Shown here: one piece after another, positions 34,248 to 43,639 of the stretch
How positions within the stretch are numbered: position 1 is the first letter of the stretch
How the letters are laid out: each line of letters opens with the position of its first letter
Assembly: GCA_000989185.1 (NCBI GenBank)
Contig: LBNX01000001.1
Location: forward strand, 1 to 64,000
Direction: 5' to 3'
Source: a candidate division TM6 bacterium GW2011_GWF2_28_16
GTDB lineage: Bacteria > Babelota > Babeliae > Babelales > UASB340
DNA: 64,000 nt
The notes under the pieces: generated by a model
Told to the model about the DNA's origin: nothing
Database searches by the model: none
Seen by the model: only the letters and a program-made list of their open reading frames with translations
Made by a program: the position numbers and the translations under genes

Positions 34248-35153
34248 CTACAAATTTGTCAATATTTTTGCAGCGCGTAATTTTGCGGATCTACTAGAAG
34301 GGTTTACACTTAATTCTTCTTGGGTTGCAGTGATAGGCTTTTTTGTAAGTATTTCTAATTTATTTTTATTTTCTCTAAAAAAGTTTTTTACAATTCTATC
34401 TTCTAAAGAATGAAAACTTATACAAACAATATTACTTGCAGGTTTTATTATTTCTAAAGCATCTCGTAAAAAAATTTCTATATTATCAAGTTCTTTATTT
34501 ACAAAAATGCGTAGAGCTTGAAATGTTTTTGTTGCAGGATGTATTTTATATTTTTTAAATATTTTTGGTCTTGGTATTATATTTTCTATAAGATCTGCAA
34601 GCTGGCCTGTTGTTGTGAATTTTTCTTTTTTTCTTTGTTCTACTATTGCGCGTGCAATTTGGCGAGAAAATCTTTCTTCGCCATATTTAAAAATAATATC
34701 AGCTAGTTCTTTTTCTGTGTATCTATTTACAATATCCGAAGCTTTAAAATAAAAATGAGCTTGAGACATACGCATATCTAGAGGGCTATCTGTTTGAAAA
34801 GACATTCCTGGAGTGTTTGCTATTTGATATTGTGATGTTCCAAAGTCTGCGAGTATGCCATTAATATTTTTTATATTTTCTTTTTCTATAATTTTTTTAA
34901 TACTTGCAAAATTACCCCAAATAACTTTTAATCTATCGCCATATAAATTTTTTAATTCTGGGTAATTTTTGTCTATTGCTGTTTTATCCCAATCTAAAGC
35001 AATAACATTACAATTTGGTTCTTTTTCTAAAATTGCCTTTGTATGTCCACCCCCGCCAAATGTTGCATCCAAATATGTTTTATTTGGTTCGGGGTTTAAA
35101 TACTGTAAAACTTCGTTTACTAATACTGATTTGTGATAGGTTTTATTTTCCAT
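34248..35153 (-). CDS. rsmH: 16S rRNA (cytosine-1402-N4) methyltransferase
   Basis: This SAM-dependent enzyme methylates C1402 of 16S rRNA. The 301-residue protein has HKSVLVNEVL at the start, the SAM site DATFGGGGHTKAIL, GILADFGTSQYQ, DMRM, and CISFHSLEDRIVKNFF with SRSAKLRAAK near the end. In many bacteria it opens the dcw division cluster. Here it stands apart from murD and ftsW, between a lipoprotein gene and spoVG. Confidence 0.96.
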   Translation of the reverse strand: MENKTYHKSVLVNEVLQYLNPEPNKTYLDATFGGGGHTKAILEKEPNCNVIALDWDKTAIDKNYPELKNLYGDRLKVIWGNFASIKKIIEKENIKNINGILADFGTSQYQIANTPGMSFQTDSPLDMRMSQAHFYFKASDIVNRYTEKELADIIFKYGEERFSRQIARAIVEQRKKEKFTTTGQLADLIENIIPRPKIFKKYKIHPATKTFQALRIFVNKELDNIEIFLRDALEIIKPASNIVCISFHSLEDRIVKNFFRENKNKLEILTKKPITATQEELSVNPSSRSAKLRAAKILTNL

Positions 35154-35163
35154 AAATATTTTT

Positions 35164-36159
35164 TTATTTTTTATCTATTATTGCGAACTCTAAAAAGTTA
35201 TCTATCATACCATATTTTTCCACTTGAACAACTACAACTCTTCCTTTAAGTGGGGCGATTGTTCCTAGCGCGAGTTTATTATTTGTAGGTAATGTTTCGT
35301 ACGTAGATTTTTCGGCTTCTTCTTTTTGATTTTCATTAAATACGCCTAAAAATCCTCGAGCAAAAACTCTGTTATATTTATCATTAATAGTATCTATATC
35401 CATTAAAATAGTTTCTTTATCATTTATTTCGTAAATATCTGTTTTGTCATAATACCAAACATCAGTATCTATTTGTTTTTGATATATAAAACCTGCAATA
35501 TAAATTTTTTTGCCTGTTCTATTTTTAATATAAAAGTCTAGTTCTGGTATTGGTTTGCTTGGTTTAATTTTACCAGATATTATTTTTTCAGTAATTTTTG
35601 TAGATAGTAAATTTCCTTTAAAACCGTATTTTTCTATGCCAATTTTTACAGTTTTATTTTTTAATAAATATATTCTATCTAGATCGAGTTTTTTTGTTTC
35701 TTCTAGTAATTCATATGTAGAATTAATAGCATCTTTTTCTTTATCAAATACTGCTAAATACCCATAAATATTTTCTCTGTTTTCTTTATTGACAATAGTA
35801 TCTAATTTAATAGTTGTCGATTCATTTGCGTTTAACATATAAATTTTAGATTTATCCCAGCGCCATCTGTCGGCTTTTGTATGTCGTTTGATATAAGAAA
35901 AACATGCAACATATATAGCTTTTCCTGTAATATTTTGAATATTAATTTCTAAAATTCTATTTTCTTGTGCTTGTTTTTGAATTTTAGATATCCCAGTTGA
36001 TGAAAGTTCTTCTTTTTTTAATAAAATACTTTGATAATCCAGACTGTCTGGTGATATATCTTTTTGTTCAGATGAATATTTAGAATTTTTTACGCAACCA
36101 GAAAGTACCAATAACAATATTATTAATTTTAAAATATAATATTTAAAATAATTTTTCAT
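35164..36159 (-). CDS. Lipoprotein with an internal two-domain duplication, unknown
   Basis: A 331-residue protein with a canonical lipobox LSGC (Cys22). The mature part consists of two similar domains (about 70-185 and 205-325). Both share a pattern of NITGKAIYVACF / NRTGKKIYIAGF, then YDKxxIYxxN, then Y-x-FLGVF-type and ST-YE-L motifs, and end in EKYG. I do not recognise the domain; it looks all-beta. It is probably anchored in the outer or inner membrane facing the periplasm. It lies 10 bases before rsmH and 27 after dnaA. Confidence 0.75.
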   Translation of the reverse strand: MKNYFKYYILKLIILLLVLSGCVKNSKYSSEQKDISPDSLDYQSILLKKEELSSTGISKIQKQAQENRILEINIQNITGKAIYVACFSYIKRHTKADRWRWDKSKIYMLNANESTTIKLDTIVNKENRENIYGYLAVFDKEKDAINSTYELLEETKKLDLDRIYLLKNKTVKIGIEKYGFKGNLLSTKITEKIISGKIKPSKPIPELDFYIKNRTGKKIYIAGFIYQKQIDTDVWYYDKTDIYEINDKETILMDIDTINDKYNRVFARGFLGVFNENQKEEAEKSTYETLPTNNKLALGTIAPLKGRVVVVQVEKYGMIDNFLEFAIIDKK

Positions 36160-36186
36160 AAAAATCTCCCTTTTAATTAATTATAT

Positions 36187-37683
36187 TTATGACATTAAAA
36201 TTTTTTGTTCAATATTATTTATTTTTTTTGCAAAATCATGGTCGTTTTTTATATTTTCTTCTACCCTTGTTATTGCGTGAAGCACTGTAGAGTGGTCTCT
36301 GTTGCCTATGGATTCACCAATAGTTTTTAACGAACAGTATGATAGTTTTTTCATTAAAAAAAATGTTATTTGTCTAATTAAAGCTACATCTTTATGACGT
36401 TTTTTGGATTTTAAATCGTTTACAGATATAGAATAATGGTGTGTAATTGTTCTTAAAATTTTTTCTAACATTATTCCTTCTTTTTTTGTTGAATCATCTA
36501 AGTGTAATAATACTTTTTTTGCAAGGTCTAAAGATAGTGGTTTGTTTGTTAATGTACTAAAAGCATTTACTCTAATTAGAGCGCCTTCCAATTCTCTTAC
36601 ATTAGAAGTTATTCTTGATGCAATAAAACTTGAAACTTCAGGTGTAAGATTAATAGAATTCTGTTCAGCCTTTTTTTCTAAAATTGCTATTTTTGTTTCT
36701 AAGTCTGGAATTTGTATGTCAACAACGAGGCCCCATTCTAATCTTGATTTCAATCTGGCTTGTAAGCCTTTAATTTCTTTTGGAAATGTATCACTAGAAA
36801 GTATTATTTGTTTTTTTTCTTCATATAATAAATTAAAAATATGAAAGAACATTTCTTGAGTTTGTTCTTTATTGGATAAAAATTGAATGTCATCTAGTAA
36901 TAATAAATCTATTTTTTGATATTTTTGTCTAAATAGCATTATTTTGTCTAGTCTTATGGCTGCTATAAATTCATTGGTAAATTTATCTATTGTTTGATAA
37001 ACAATTGTTTTTGAATTATCTCTATTTTTAACTTCATTTCCAATTGCGTGTAATAAATGAGTTTTACCAAGACCGGTTCCGCCATATATAAACAATGGGT
37101 TATAAACTCGTCCCAAATTTTGGCATATTGCATATCCTGCAGCATGAGCTAAAGAATTGTTTGGTCCTATTATAAAAGAATCAAAATTATAATTAGGATT
37201 TAAATTACTTTTTTTGAATGAAAATTCAGTTTTTGCGGGTAATTGTTGGGTATTAGTATTTAAATTTTCAGGTATATCTTCTTGTTTATCTTTATATATA
37301 ATATTTGGTTTAGTATAAGTGCTTGTATTATTTGTATTACCTGCATTACTTGAATTCTCTGGCGTATTATTATTTGTTTTTGTATATGTATGTATCATAG
37401 ATGCTGGAATTATATTTCTGGTACGTGCTAAACTTGGATCTGGGCTTAAAAATTCTATATTTAAATTTTCTGAATCTAAAAGACTTTTAAGTGTTTTTTG
37501 TATAATAATAAAATAATGTTCTTTTAACCAATTTTTTACAAATTGATTTGGCACATTTAAAAAAACAATTTCTTTTTCTTTGTCCCATTTTTCCAAAGAA
37601 ACAGCTTTAAACCATGTTTCTACGGTTTGAATTCCAACATCTTCTTTTATGATTTTTAAAAAACTTTGCCAAATTTGATCCAC
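36187..37683 (-). CDS. dnaA: Chromosomal replication initiator DnaA
   Basis: This AAA+ protein opens the origin. The 498-residue protein has an N-terminal DnaB/DiaA-contact domain, a low-complexity Asn/Thr-rich linker (about 100-160), and Walker A GGTGLGKTH (K207). Walker B is LLLDDIQF, and the C-terminal DNA-binding domain has the signature IGNRDHSTVLHA. The neighbours are a lipoprotein gene and a divergent TPR gene, not dnaN. I found no cluster of consensus DnaA boxes beside it. Confidence 0.97.
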   Translation of the reverse strand: MDQIWQSFLKIIKEDVGIQTVETWFKAVSLEKWDKEKEIVFLNVPNQFVKNWLKEHYFIIIQKTLKSLLDSENLNIEFLSPDPSLARTRNIIPASMIHTYTKTNNNTPENSSNAGNTNNTSTYTKPNIIYKDKQEDIPENLNTNTQQLPAKTEFSFKKSNLNPNYNFDSFIIGPNNSLAHAAGYAICQNLGRVYNPLFIYGGTGLGKTHLLHAIGNEVKNRDNSKTIVYQTIDKFTNEFIAAIRLDKIMLFRQKYQKIDLLLLDDIQFLSNKEQTQEMFFHIFNLLYEEKKQIILSSDTFPKEIKGLQARLKSRLEWGLVVDIQIPDLETKIAILEKKAEQNSINLTPEVSSFIASRITSNVRELEGALIRVNAFSTLTNKPLSLDLAKKVLLHLDDSTKKEGIMLEKILRTITHHYSISVNDLKSKKRHKDVALIRQITFFLMKKLSYCSLKTIGESIGNRDHSTVLHAITRVEENIKNDHDFAKKINNIEQKILMS

Positions 37684-37763
37684 TTAAAATTAATCCTTAA
37701 ATTAATTATAAAAATTTACTAAAATTTTAAATTAGTTATAGATTATAGCAAAGGAGAATTTTC

Positions 37764-38486
37764 TTGAATATAAACTTAAATATAAAAAGATTTAAAACTT
37801 TGATAAACATAGTTCACTTAATGTTTTTTTTAAATATTTTATTTTTTTTGCCATCGTGCAATAAGCAAAAAAATAACAAACTTGCACAAAATTATTACAA
37901 AATGGCATTAGTTGAATTGCAAGATCAAAGAGATTTAAATAATTATTCTTATAAAAAAGCATTAGAATATGTGAACTTAGCTTTGAATTTAAATACTACA
38001 CCTGAATATCTGGCTTTAAAAGCTACTCTTTTACTAGAATTAGCAGACGAAAATGTAGCACTTGAATTTTTTGATGCAGCGTTAATAAATACAAAAGATA
38101 ATAAATTAAAATGTGAGATTTTAAATAATAAAGCTTGTTTGCAGGCACAAATTGGTATGCTTAGCAAAAATGAAAATTTAATTAATTCTTCTATATTAAT
38201 TTGGCAAGATTTAACTAAAAATAAAGATTACTTAACGCCTGAAGTAGCACTATATAACATTAGTAAAGTTAATGCTTATAATAATAATTATATAAATGCA
38301 AAACAAAATCTTGAGCATGCTATAAAATTGGCACCAAATTACCTTGATGCTCATTATTACTTGGCATTAATAAATTATAATTTATCAGATTTTAATGCAG
38401 CAAAAAGAGAAATAGATTCTGTTTTATTTTTATATCCTGAACATAAAAATGCTTTGCAACTTAAAAGTTTAATACAAAAAATATAG
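37764..38486 (+). CDS. TPR-repeat lipoprotein, unknown
   Basis: A 240-residue protein starting with TTG at 37764, supported by a strong AAGGAG (37751-37756). A hydrophobic signal ends in FLPSC, a plausible lipobox (Cys32). The rest is helical with several tetratricopeptide-like units (for example YKKALEYVNLALNLN and AKQNLEHAIKLAPNYLDAHYYLA). TPR lipoproteins commonly scaffold envelope complexes. It is divergent from dnaA. Confidence 0.75.
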   Translation: MNINLNIKRFKTLINIVHLMFFLNILFFLPSCNKQKNNKLAQNYYKMALVELQDQRDLNNYSYKKALEYVNLALNLNTTPEYLALKATLLLELADENVALEFFDAALINTKDNKLKCEILNNKACLQAQIGMLSKNENLINSSILIWQDLTKNKDYLTPEVALYNISKVNAYNNNYINAKQNLEHAIKLAPNYLDAHYYLALINYNLSDFNAAKREIDSVLFLYPEHKNALQLKSLIQKI

Positions 38487-38587
38487 TTTATTGCTATTAA
38501 TCTTCCTTTTTTTATAAAATAAATTGAAAATATTGGGGAATATTTTTCTAAATTTATTTAATTTAGATAAAACGGGGAGATTTAGGG

Positions 38588-39184
38588 ATGAAAGTTCTTG
38601 TAATATTTATAAGTATTATTTTATTTTTTACAAAGTTATGGGCCTATCAGCCACCAGAATATGGTTTATTTACTGCAAATGTTCTTGAACCAAATAAGGC
38701 AAATGTGGATAGCTCTAAACTTGCTGAAAATAATATAATGCCAAAAATAAGGCTTTTAAAAGAAAAAAGAGCTGATGGTTCACCTTCTAATGTTTATTAT
38801 TTAAGAGATATTGCAGATTTTTTGTATTTTGCTGTTAAAAAAGATTTGCCAATAGTTTTAAATATTTACCCCGAAAATAATATTAATAAAGAGAATTTTC
38901 AAAAATTGGCAGATGCTTTTTTAGATAAAGTTAGCTTTTTATCTTTTAATAAAGTAAAAAATACAGAATTGGCAGGTTTAATTAAATTGTTTGTGCAGTT
39001 CGAAGAAATTAATAATGTAAGTTTAGATGACAATAAACAGTTATTTTTTTTAATAAAACCAAAATCTGTATCTATCGAAAATGATCTTGTTAACTTTTCT
39101 AAGGGTTCATTAGTTCTTTTAGGTAAGCCTGGAGAATTTAATTTTGATGAAATTAAGTCAAAAATAGAGTCTAGTTTGCAATAA
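38588..39184 (+). CDS. Small secreted protein, possibly thioredoxin-like fold without Cys
   Basis: A 198-residue protein with a signal peptide (MKVLVIFISIILFFTKLWA). The mature region has alternating hydrophobic strands and helices (LPIVLNIYPENN, FQKLADAFLDKVSFLSFN, LFFLIKPK, GSLVLLGKPG) that suggest a thioredoxin-like arrangement. There is no CxxC, so it would not be a redox enzyme. That fold call is a guess. It has a GGGGAG ribosome site. Confidence 0.6.
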   Translation: MKVLVIFISIILFFTKLWAYQPPEYGLFTANVLEPNKANVDSSKLAENNIMPKIRLLKEKRADGSPSNVYYLRDIADFLYFAVKKDLPIVLNIYPENNINKENFQKLADAFLDKVSFLSFNKVKNTELAGLIKLFVQFEEINNVSLDDNKQLFFLIKPKSVSIENDLVNFSKGSLVLLGKPGEFNFDEIKSKIESSLQ

Positions 39185-39490
39185 ATATATAAAAACAAGT
39201 AAAAACAGTGTTTTTTGTATAAATATAGCGGTTTACAAGTATAAAATATTTGTTTATTATAAACATAATTAAATTGCTTATTTGAAATTTAATTGATAGA
39301 AAAAAGCTAAAAATGCCTAGTTTTTGCTTGTTTAAAATGCATAAAAACTAATTTTCTGCCAGTTTTTATGAAGTTTTTGAATCAAAAGTGGCGTTTTTAT
39401 GTTGTTTTTTATTTTCCTATACTAGACAAGTATAAAGTGAATAGTGGGAAATGTTGAGGTTATAAAAATATATTTATTGGAGGTTATATT
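39185..39490. other. 306-bp gap with hairpins before a strongly expressed secreted-protein gene
   Basis: This gap holds no convincing gene. Two hairpins with T-rich 3' sides lie at 39304-39329 (AAGC-t-AAAAA / TTTTT-GCTT) and 39343-39367 (AAAAACT / AGTTTTT) and may terminate the upstream gene. A spaced inverted repeat TATACT-AGACA-AGTATA at 39418-39434 lies about 55 bases before the next start and could be a regulator site or promoter part. Confidence 0.4.
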
Positions 39491-40267
39491 ATGAAAAATT
39501 TAAATAAAGTTATCTTGGCTGCATTACTTGCAGTTGGAGTTTCTAGTTTTGGTTTAAATGCCGGAATGAAAAAGAAATTAGATAATCATAGAAAAAAATT
39601 AGTAAGAACTGAATCAGGAGTAGGTTGTAAAAATAAACGTTACTATAATATCGTAACAGGCGAGTTTTTAGATAAAAATACAGCTAAAGAACAAAGAACT
39701 GAAGCTTTAGACAAAATAAACGATTTATTTGATGCTGTAAAAGTTCAAATAAATGAAAACGAAATTGATAATGCTACTGAAAACTTAATATATGATGCTA
39801 TGCTTGCTGTTGAAAATGAATCTATAAATGGTCTTTTTAATGGTATAGATACAGCTGAAGATATTGTAAATAAAGTTATTGAAAAGATTAAATGTATTAA
39901 AAGACAAGACGTTATATTGTTATCAGGTAACGGTGTTAACTTTGATGAAATTTTAAAAGATTATTTAAAAGTATTTGAAAAAATAAAAAATGCTCTTTTA
40001 GTAGCAGTTAAAACTGTTAAAGGTCAAGTTGTTAGAATTGGAAATCTTTCATTTGATGCAGCAAAAAAATTGATGGATCATTTAGATTTCAAGAAAATAA
40101 GATATACAATAGAAGGTGGATTTATAGTTGTAAATTTATCTTTTATTACATTGACCGAGTTGTCAAATTTACCTGAGCATAAATTAGATCCTGTTATTTC
40201 AATGGGGCTTATTATGGCTAATTTGGGTATAATTGGCGCAGAGATTTCTCCTGCTAATAGAATATAA
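39491..40267 (+). CDS. Secreted protein, unknown (258 residues)
   Basis: I do not recognise this protein. It has a clean signal peptide (MKNLNKVILAALLAVGVSSF to LNA), a basic stretch, then helices (about 65-140) and a C-terminal half with an alternating beta pattern. The ribosome site TTGGAGG (seven bases before the ATG) is the best in the region and a strong terminator follows. Together these suggest high, independent expression, as for an abundant envelope or secreted protein. Confidence 0.7.
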   Translation: MKNLNKVILAALLAVGVSSFGLNAGMKKKLDNHRKKLVRTESGVGCKNKRYYNIVTGEFLDKNTAKEQRTEALDKINDLFDAVKVQINENEIDNATENLIYDAMLAVENESINGLFNGIDTAEDIVNKVIEKIKCIKRQDVILLSGNGVNFDEILKDYLKVFEKIKNALLVAVKTVKGQVVRIGNLSFDAAKKLMDHLDFKKIRYTIEGGFIVVNLSFITLTELSNLPEHKLDPVISMGLIMANLGIIGAEISPANRI

Positions 40268-40296
40268 TTATAGTTTTATATTATTAAACAATAAAA

Positions 40297-40327
40297 AGTC
40301 GGGTTTTAAAACACCCGGCTTTTTTTT
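40297..40327 (+). terminator. Intrinsic terminator
   Basis: Stem AGTCGGGT (40297-40304) / ACCCGGCT (40313-40320) with one G-T pair, followed by eight T. Confidence 0.85.
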
Positions 40328-40440
40328 GTTTATAAAATAATAAAAGTATAATTTTTAAAAAGCTTTACAAATTAGGTTTGAGATAAATAAACTCTTTATG
40401 TTTTACAAAATATTGTATTAGTAAAAAGTAGGAGAGTTTG

Positions 40441-42459
40441 ATGAAGAGAGTCAATATAATAGTTTTATTTTTATTAATTATTATGTCTGCGAATACAAAT
40501 GCTTTGTTAGCCAAAAATAGAGCTTCTAAACAACAAAAAACAGATCAAGAGGCTGAATCTAGATTAGCAAAATTTAAGACATCTTTTGTTGATTTTATAA
40601 ATAGACTACCGGAAATGGCCAAGGCAAAATTAGATTCATTAAATTATGATGAATTAGAAGAATTGAATTTTACTTTTCCAGTTAAAGTAGGTGAAAAAGA
40701 ATTCAATTTTGGTTTTAGATGGAATTGGGAAGCTGGGGCAGGAGATGTTGGAACTGGGTTTACGAAATTCAAAGGAGAATTGGTATCTCCAACTCTTGGT
40801 GAATTAAATATATTGCCAACAGAAACTCCAAATAATATTTTAAGAATACATTTATTAAACGTTTTATTAGGCATTGGTTCCAAAACAGAAAGAGATGTAG
40901 CTAAATCTGATGTTATAAAAAATATTGCAGATCCATTAAGAAAAGCTATAGGGCCTGATTTATTAAAAAAATTAAATGATATTCTTGAATTAAAACCATT
41001 ATATATATTTTATATAAAATTAATTTTACTTGCAAAAACATATATTCCAAGCCAAGTGGAAGAAATTCCAAATCAAGTTATGTTTTTATTAATGAGATTG
41101 ATGCAAACTGTTAATGTAGAAAAAACAATAGAAGCAAATAATGGAGAAAAGAATTCTAAAAAATGGACAAAAAGAATTTATTACGATGATCCAGTTGTAT
41201 TATTAAAAGCACTTCCTGATTTTATAAAAAATACATTAAATGACATTAAGATACCAGTGCAGGCAAATAGTTATCAAGAATGGAAGGACAAAAAAACAGG
41301 ATATACAAATTATGACAAACAAATTAGCGAAGTTATGCGTAGAGGTAGTATAGATTCTGAAGTAAAATATGCAAAAGAAAATTTACAGTCTTTGTTTGAA
41401 AATGAAAATTTAACATTAACTGACGCAAAAATGTTAGCTTATTTGTGTGCAAGATTTGTTTATAACAAAGACTTGTCCAAAAATGTTGACGCTTTAAATA
41501 ACTTGATAATTAATTTTGTTGATGAAGTATTAAATACTATTAAAAATATAAATACAAGCGATAAATTTACAAATAAAGAAAAAGATTTGCTTGTAAAAAA
41601 ACTAAATGATTTGAAAGATATTTTAGATAATGATGGAGAATTAAAACAAGAACCAGTATTAGATGATTTTGCTATTTTTGAAAAACAAAATATTTCTATT
41701 ATGGAATCTTTGACTTATTATTTATATCTTTTGAAAAATAATATGGGATATAAATTTTACGGAGATAATGGTTATGTTTATTCAGATGCTATTTTAGGAG
41801 ACGCTTATACTCTTAGTTATGCTACAAAAGTAGCTTTTAGGGTATTCAAAGATTTAAGGATAGCATTAAAACAAGCTCAAAATTTGGTTCCAGACATTAA
41901 AGATCAGGGTGTTGAAATAGGAAAACAAGCATATCAAGAAATTGTTGGTGCTAGTGGAACATTTGATGCAGCCGGTAATGTTGTAATAGATGGTGCTGGA
42001 ATGTTATTTGAACAACAAAAAGCAGATGCTGAATATAAAAAGGCTGTAAGTATGTTAAAACAAGCAAAAGAACAGTTAGCTCCAAATGACCCTAGATTAC
42101 AAGATTATTTAAATCAAAAAAGCGAAACTTTTAAAAATTTAGTTATAGCAAAGAAAAATTTAGTTCAAGCTAAAACTAATTTTGCAATAAAAGTATTACG
42201 TCATTTTAAATTTAAAAGAGCAGTTGAATTAGAACCAGAAACTGAGATGCAATTTATATTAAGAGAATTTAAGCGTCTTGGAAATAGATCAAAGGTATTG
42301 CAACCAGTTATTGAAAATATTAATAAGTTCGCAAAATCTTTAATAGGTTTTGAATTTATTTCGTTACAGGACTTGGAAAAAGAACCTGAATTTGATGAAA
42401 CAATTTTTATTGAAGAAGAAGATTTTAGTTATGATGATGAGCCTGTAGATGTTTTTTAA
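40441..42459 (+). CDS. Large secreted protein, unknown (672 residues)
   Basis: It starts at the ATG at 40441 with AGGAG six bases upstream. A TTG one codon earlier is also in frame. It has a signal peptide (about 1-22). The mature protein is mainly helical with a possible beta segment near residues 75-110 (FNFGFRWNWEAG). It has a Lys-rich coiled-coil-like region (about 530-590) and a very acidic C-terminus (FIEEEDFSYDDE). The region about 75-225 resembles residues 65-180 of the next gene, so the two are probably paralogues. Their overlap of 11 bases implies co-translation. The function is unknown. Confidence 0.7.
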   Translation: MKRVNIIVLFLLIIMSANTNALLAKNRASKQQKTDQEAESRLAKFKTSFVDFINRLPEMAKAKLDSLNYDELEELNFTFPVKVGEKEFNFGFRWNWEAGAGDVGTGFTKFKGELVSPTLGELNILPTETPNNILRIHLLNVLLGIGSKTERDVAKSDVIKNIADPLRKAIGPDLLKKLNDILELKPLYIFYIKLILLAKTYIPSQVEEIPNQVMFLLMRLMQTVNVEKTIEANNGEKNSKKWTKRIYYDDPVVLLKALPDFIKNTLNDIKIPVQANSYQEWKDKKTGYTNYDKQISEVMRRGSIDSEVKYAKENLQSLFENENLTLTDAKMLAYLCARFVYNKDLSKNVDALNNLIINFVDEVLNTIKNINTSDKFTNKEKDLLVKKLNDLKDILDNDGELKQEPVLDDFAIFEKQNISIMESLTYYLYLLKNNMGYKFYGDNGYVYSDAILGDAYTLSYATKVAFRVFKDLRIALKQAQNLVPDIKDQGVEIGKQAYQEIVGASGTFDAAGNVVIDGAGMLFEQQKADAEYKKAVSMLKQAKEQLAPNDPRLQDYLNQKSETFKNLVIAKKNLVQAKTNFAIKVLRHFKFKRAVELEPETEMQFILREFKRLGNRSKVLQPVIENINKFAKSLIGFEFISLQDLEKEPEFDETIFIEEEDFSYDDEPVDVF

Positions 42460-43546
42460 CAAAAATTATTTATTAATATTTTTATTAAATTTTAATTTTG
42501 CTTTGGGACAATTTAAGGAAGTTGTCCCAGGGAACATTCAAGAAAAAGTTTTACAAGTCCCATCGCTTGTTGAATTAATTAAAAAAGATATAAGTGATGC
42601 TTCTGTTGCATTAAAAGATGTACAAGATTTTTTTAAAAATATTAATTTATATATAAAAAAAGCTAGTTATAAAGATTCTTTTGAAATAGCAATAGACAAA
42701 CAGGGTTCGGGTGGTATTTTTTTAAATTTTGGCTATTCAGGTTGTGGTGATTTAACAAAGCCATTTACAGGATTTGAAACAGAAATAGATTTTGTAAATT
42801 TAGCCGATTGGTTGGATTTAGCTTTTAAAAATAGTTTAGTTTTATTAGGTTTTGATCGTTTTATACATGTAAAACCTCAAGATGAATTTTTAATTAAATT
42901 AGTTTTGCTGTGTGTTGATAAAAAAAATAATATTATTTCTAGCCAAGAGTTTATAACAGAATTATTTTTTTTATTCTATAGATTAGCCAAAGTCGAAACT
43001 TTTGTTCAAAAAGATTTTGATAAAATCTTTGATAATGTTTTTTTTAAAATAATTTCTGGAATTAAAATTGGTAAAATTAGTTTAAAAGATTATTTAAATA
43101 AATTTTGGAATAATTTTAATAGCATAGTTAACTATGATTTTAAATTAGATTTAAAGCCTGCATTTGAATTAACAAAACAAGATTTAATAAAAACAAGTGA
43201 AGTTAATAAAATTGTTATGGAAATTTCTGCTATAGGTTTAAAAACTGCAATAGAGCATAAAATAGATAAAGAAAATTATTTAAATAATACGAAAATAAAA
43301 TTAAAGGGCTTTTTGAGAAGAATTATTGGTATTAGAAAAAATTTTAATAAAATAAATTCAAAAATAAAGCCAATATTGCAGCCGTTTTTTAATGCTGTAG
43401 GCTTACCATATGATGTAGTTTTTCCTAAATTTGAAGATTTGGGCGATATATCTCAAATAGAAAGCTTATATCAACAGGAGTTAGCTCAAGATCAAGAATT
43501 TGAAGATTTGGAACAAGAACAAAATTTTGATTTTGCAGATTTTTAG
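42449..43546 (+). CDS. Secreted protein, unknown, paralogue of the preceding gene
   Basis: A 365-residue protein with a signal peptide (about 1-20, ending LGQ). It shares with its neighbour the pattern LNFGYS...GD...FTGFE, then VKP..EFLIKLVLLC, then SQ...FFLFYRLAKVETF. It ends in an acidic, Gln/Glu-rich tail (EDLEQEQNFDF), as the neighbour does. The start overlaps the neighbour by 11 bases. An exported pair of interacting proteins is plausible but not shown. Confidence 0.68.
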   Translation: MFFNKNYLLIFLLNFNFALGQFKEVVPGNIQEKVLQVPSLVELIKKDISDASVALKDVQDFFKNINLYIKKASYKDSFEIAIDKQGSGGIFLNFGYSGCGDLTKPFTGFETEIDFVNLADWLDLAFKNSLVLLGFDRFIHVKPQDEFLIKLVLLCVDKKNNIISSQEFITELFFLFYRLAKVETFVQKDFDKIFDNVFFKIISGIKIGKISLKDYLNKFWNNFNSIVNYDFKLDLKPAFELTKQDLIKTSEVNKIVMEISAIGLKTAIEHKIDKENYLNNTKIKLKGFLRRIIGIRKNFNKINSKIKPILQPFFNAVGLPYDVVFPKFEDLGDISQIESLYQQELAQDQEFEDLEQEQNFDFADF

Positions 43547-43573
43547 AATTTAAGTTTTAAAATTTTTTATAAA

Positions 43574-43619
43574 AATTATAATAGGGCTATTAGTGAAAAT
43601 TAATAGCCCTATTATAATT
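43574..43619. promoter_or_regulatory. Perfect 19-bp inverted repeat before the M3 peptidase gene
   Basis: Arms at 43574-43592 and 43601-43619 are perfectly complementary, with an 8-base loop. Each arm contains TATAAT. On the plus strand it has no T-run, so it is a poor terminator for the upstream gene. It could be an operator or an mRNA-stabilising hairpin just before the GTG at 43640. Confidence 0.6.
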
Positions 43620-43639
43620 AGTGAGAACAGGAGTTTTGT

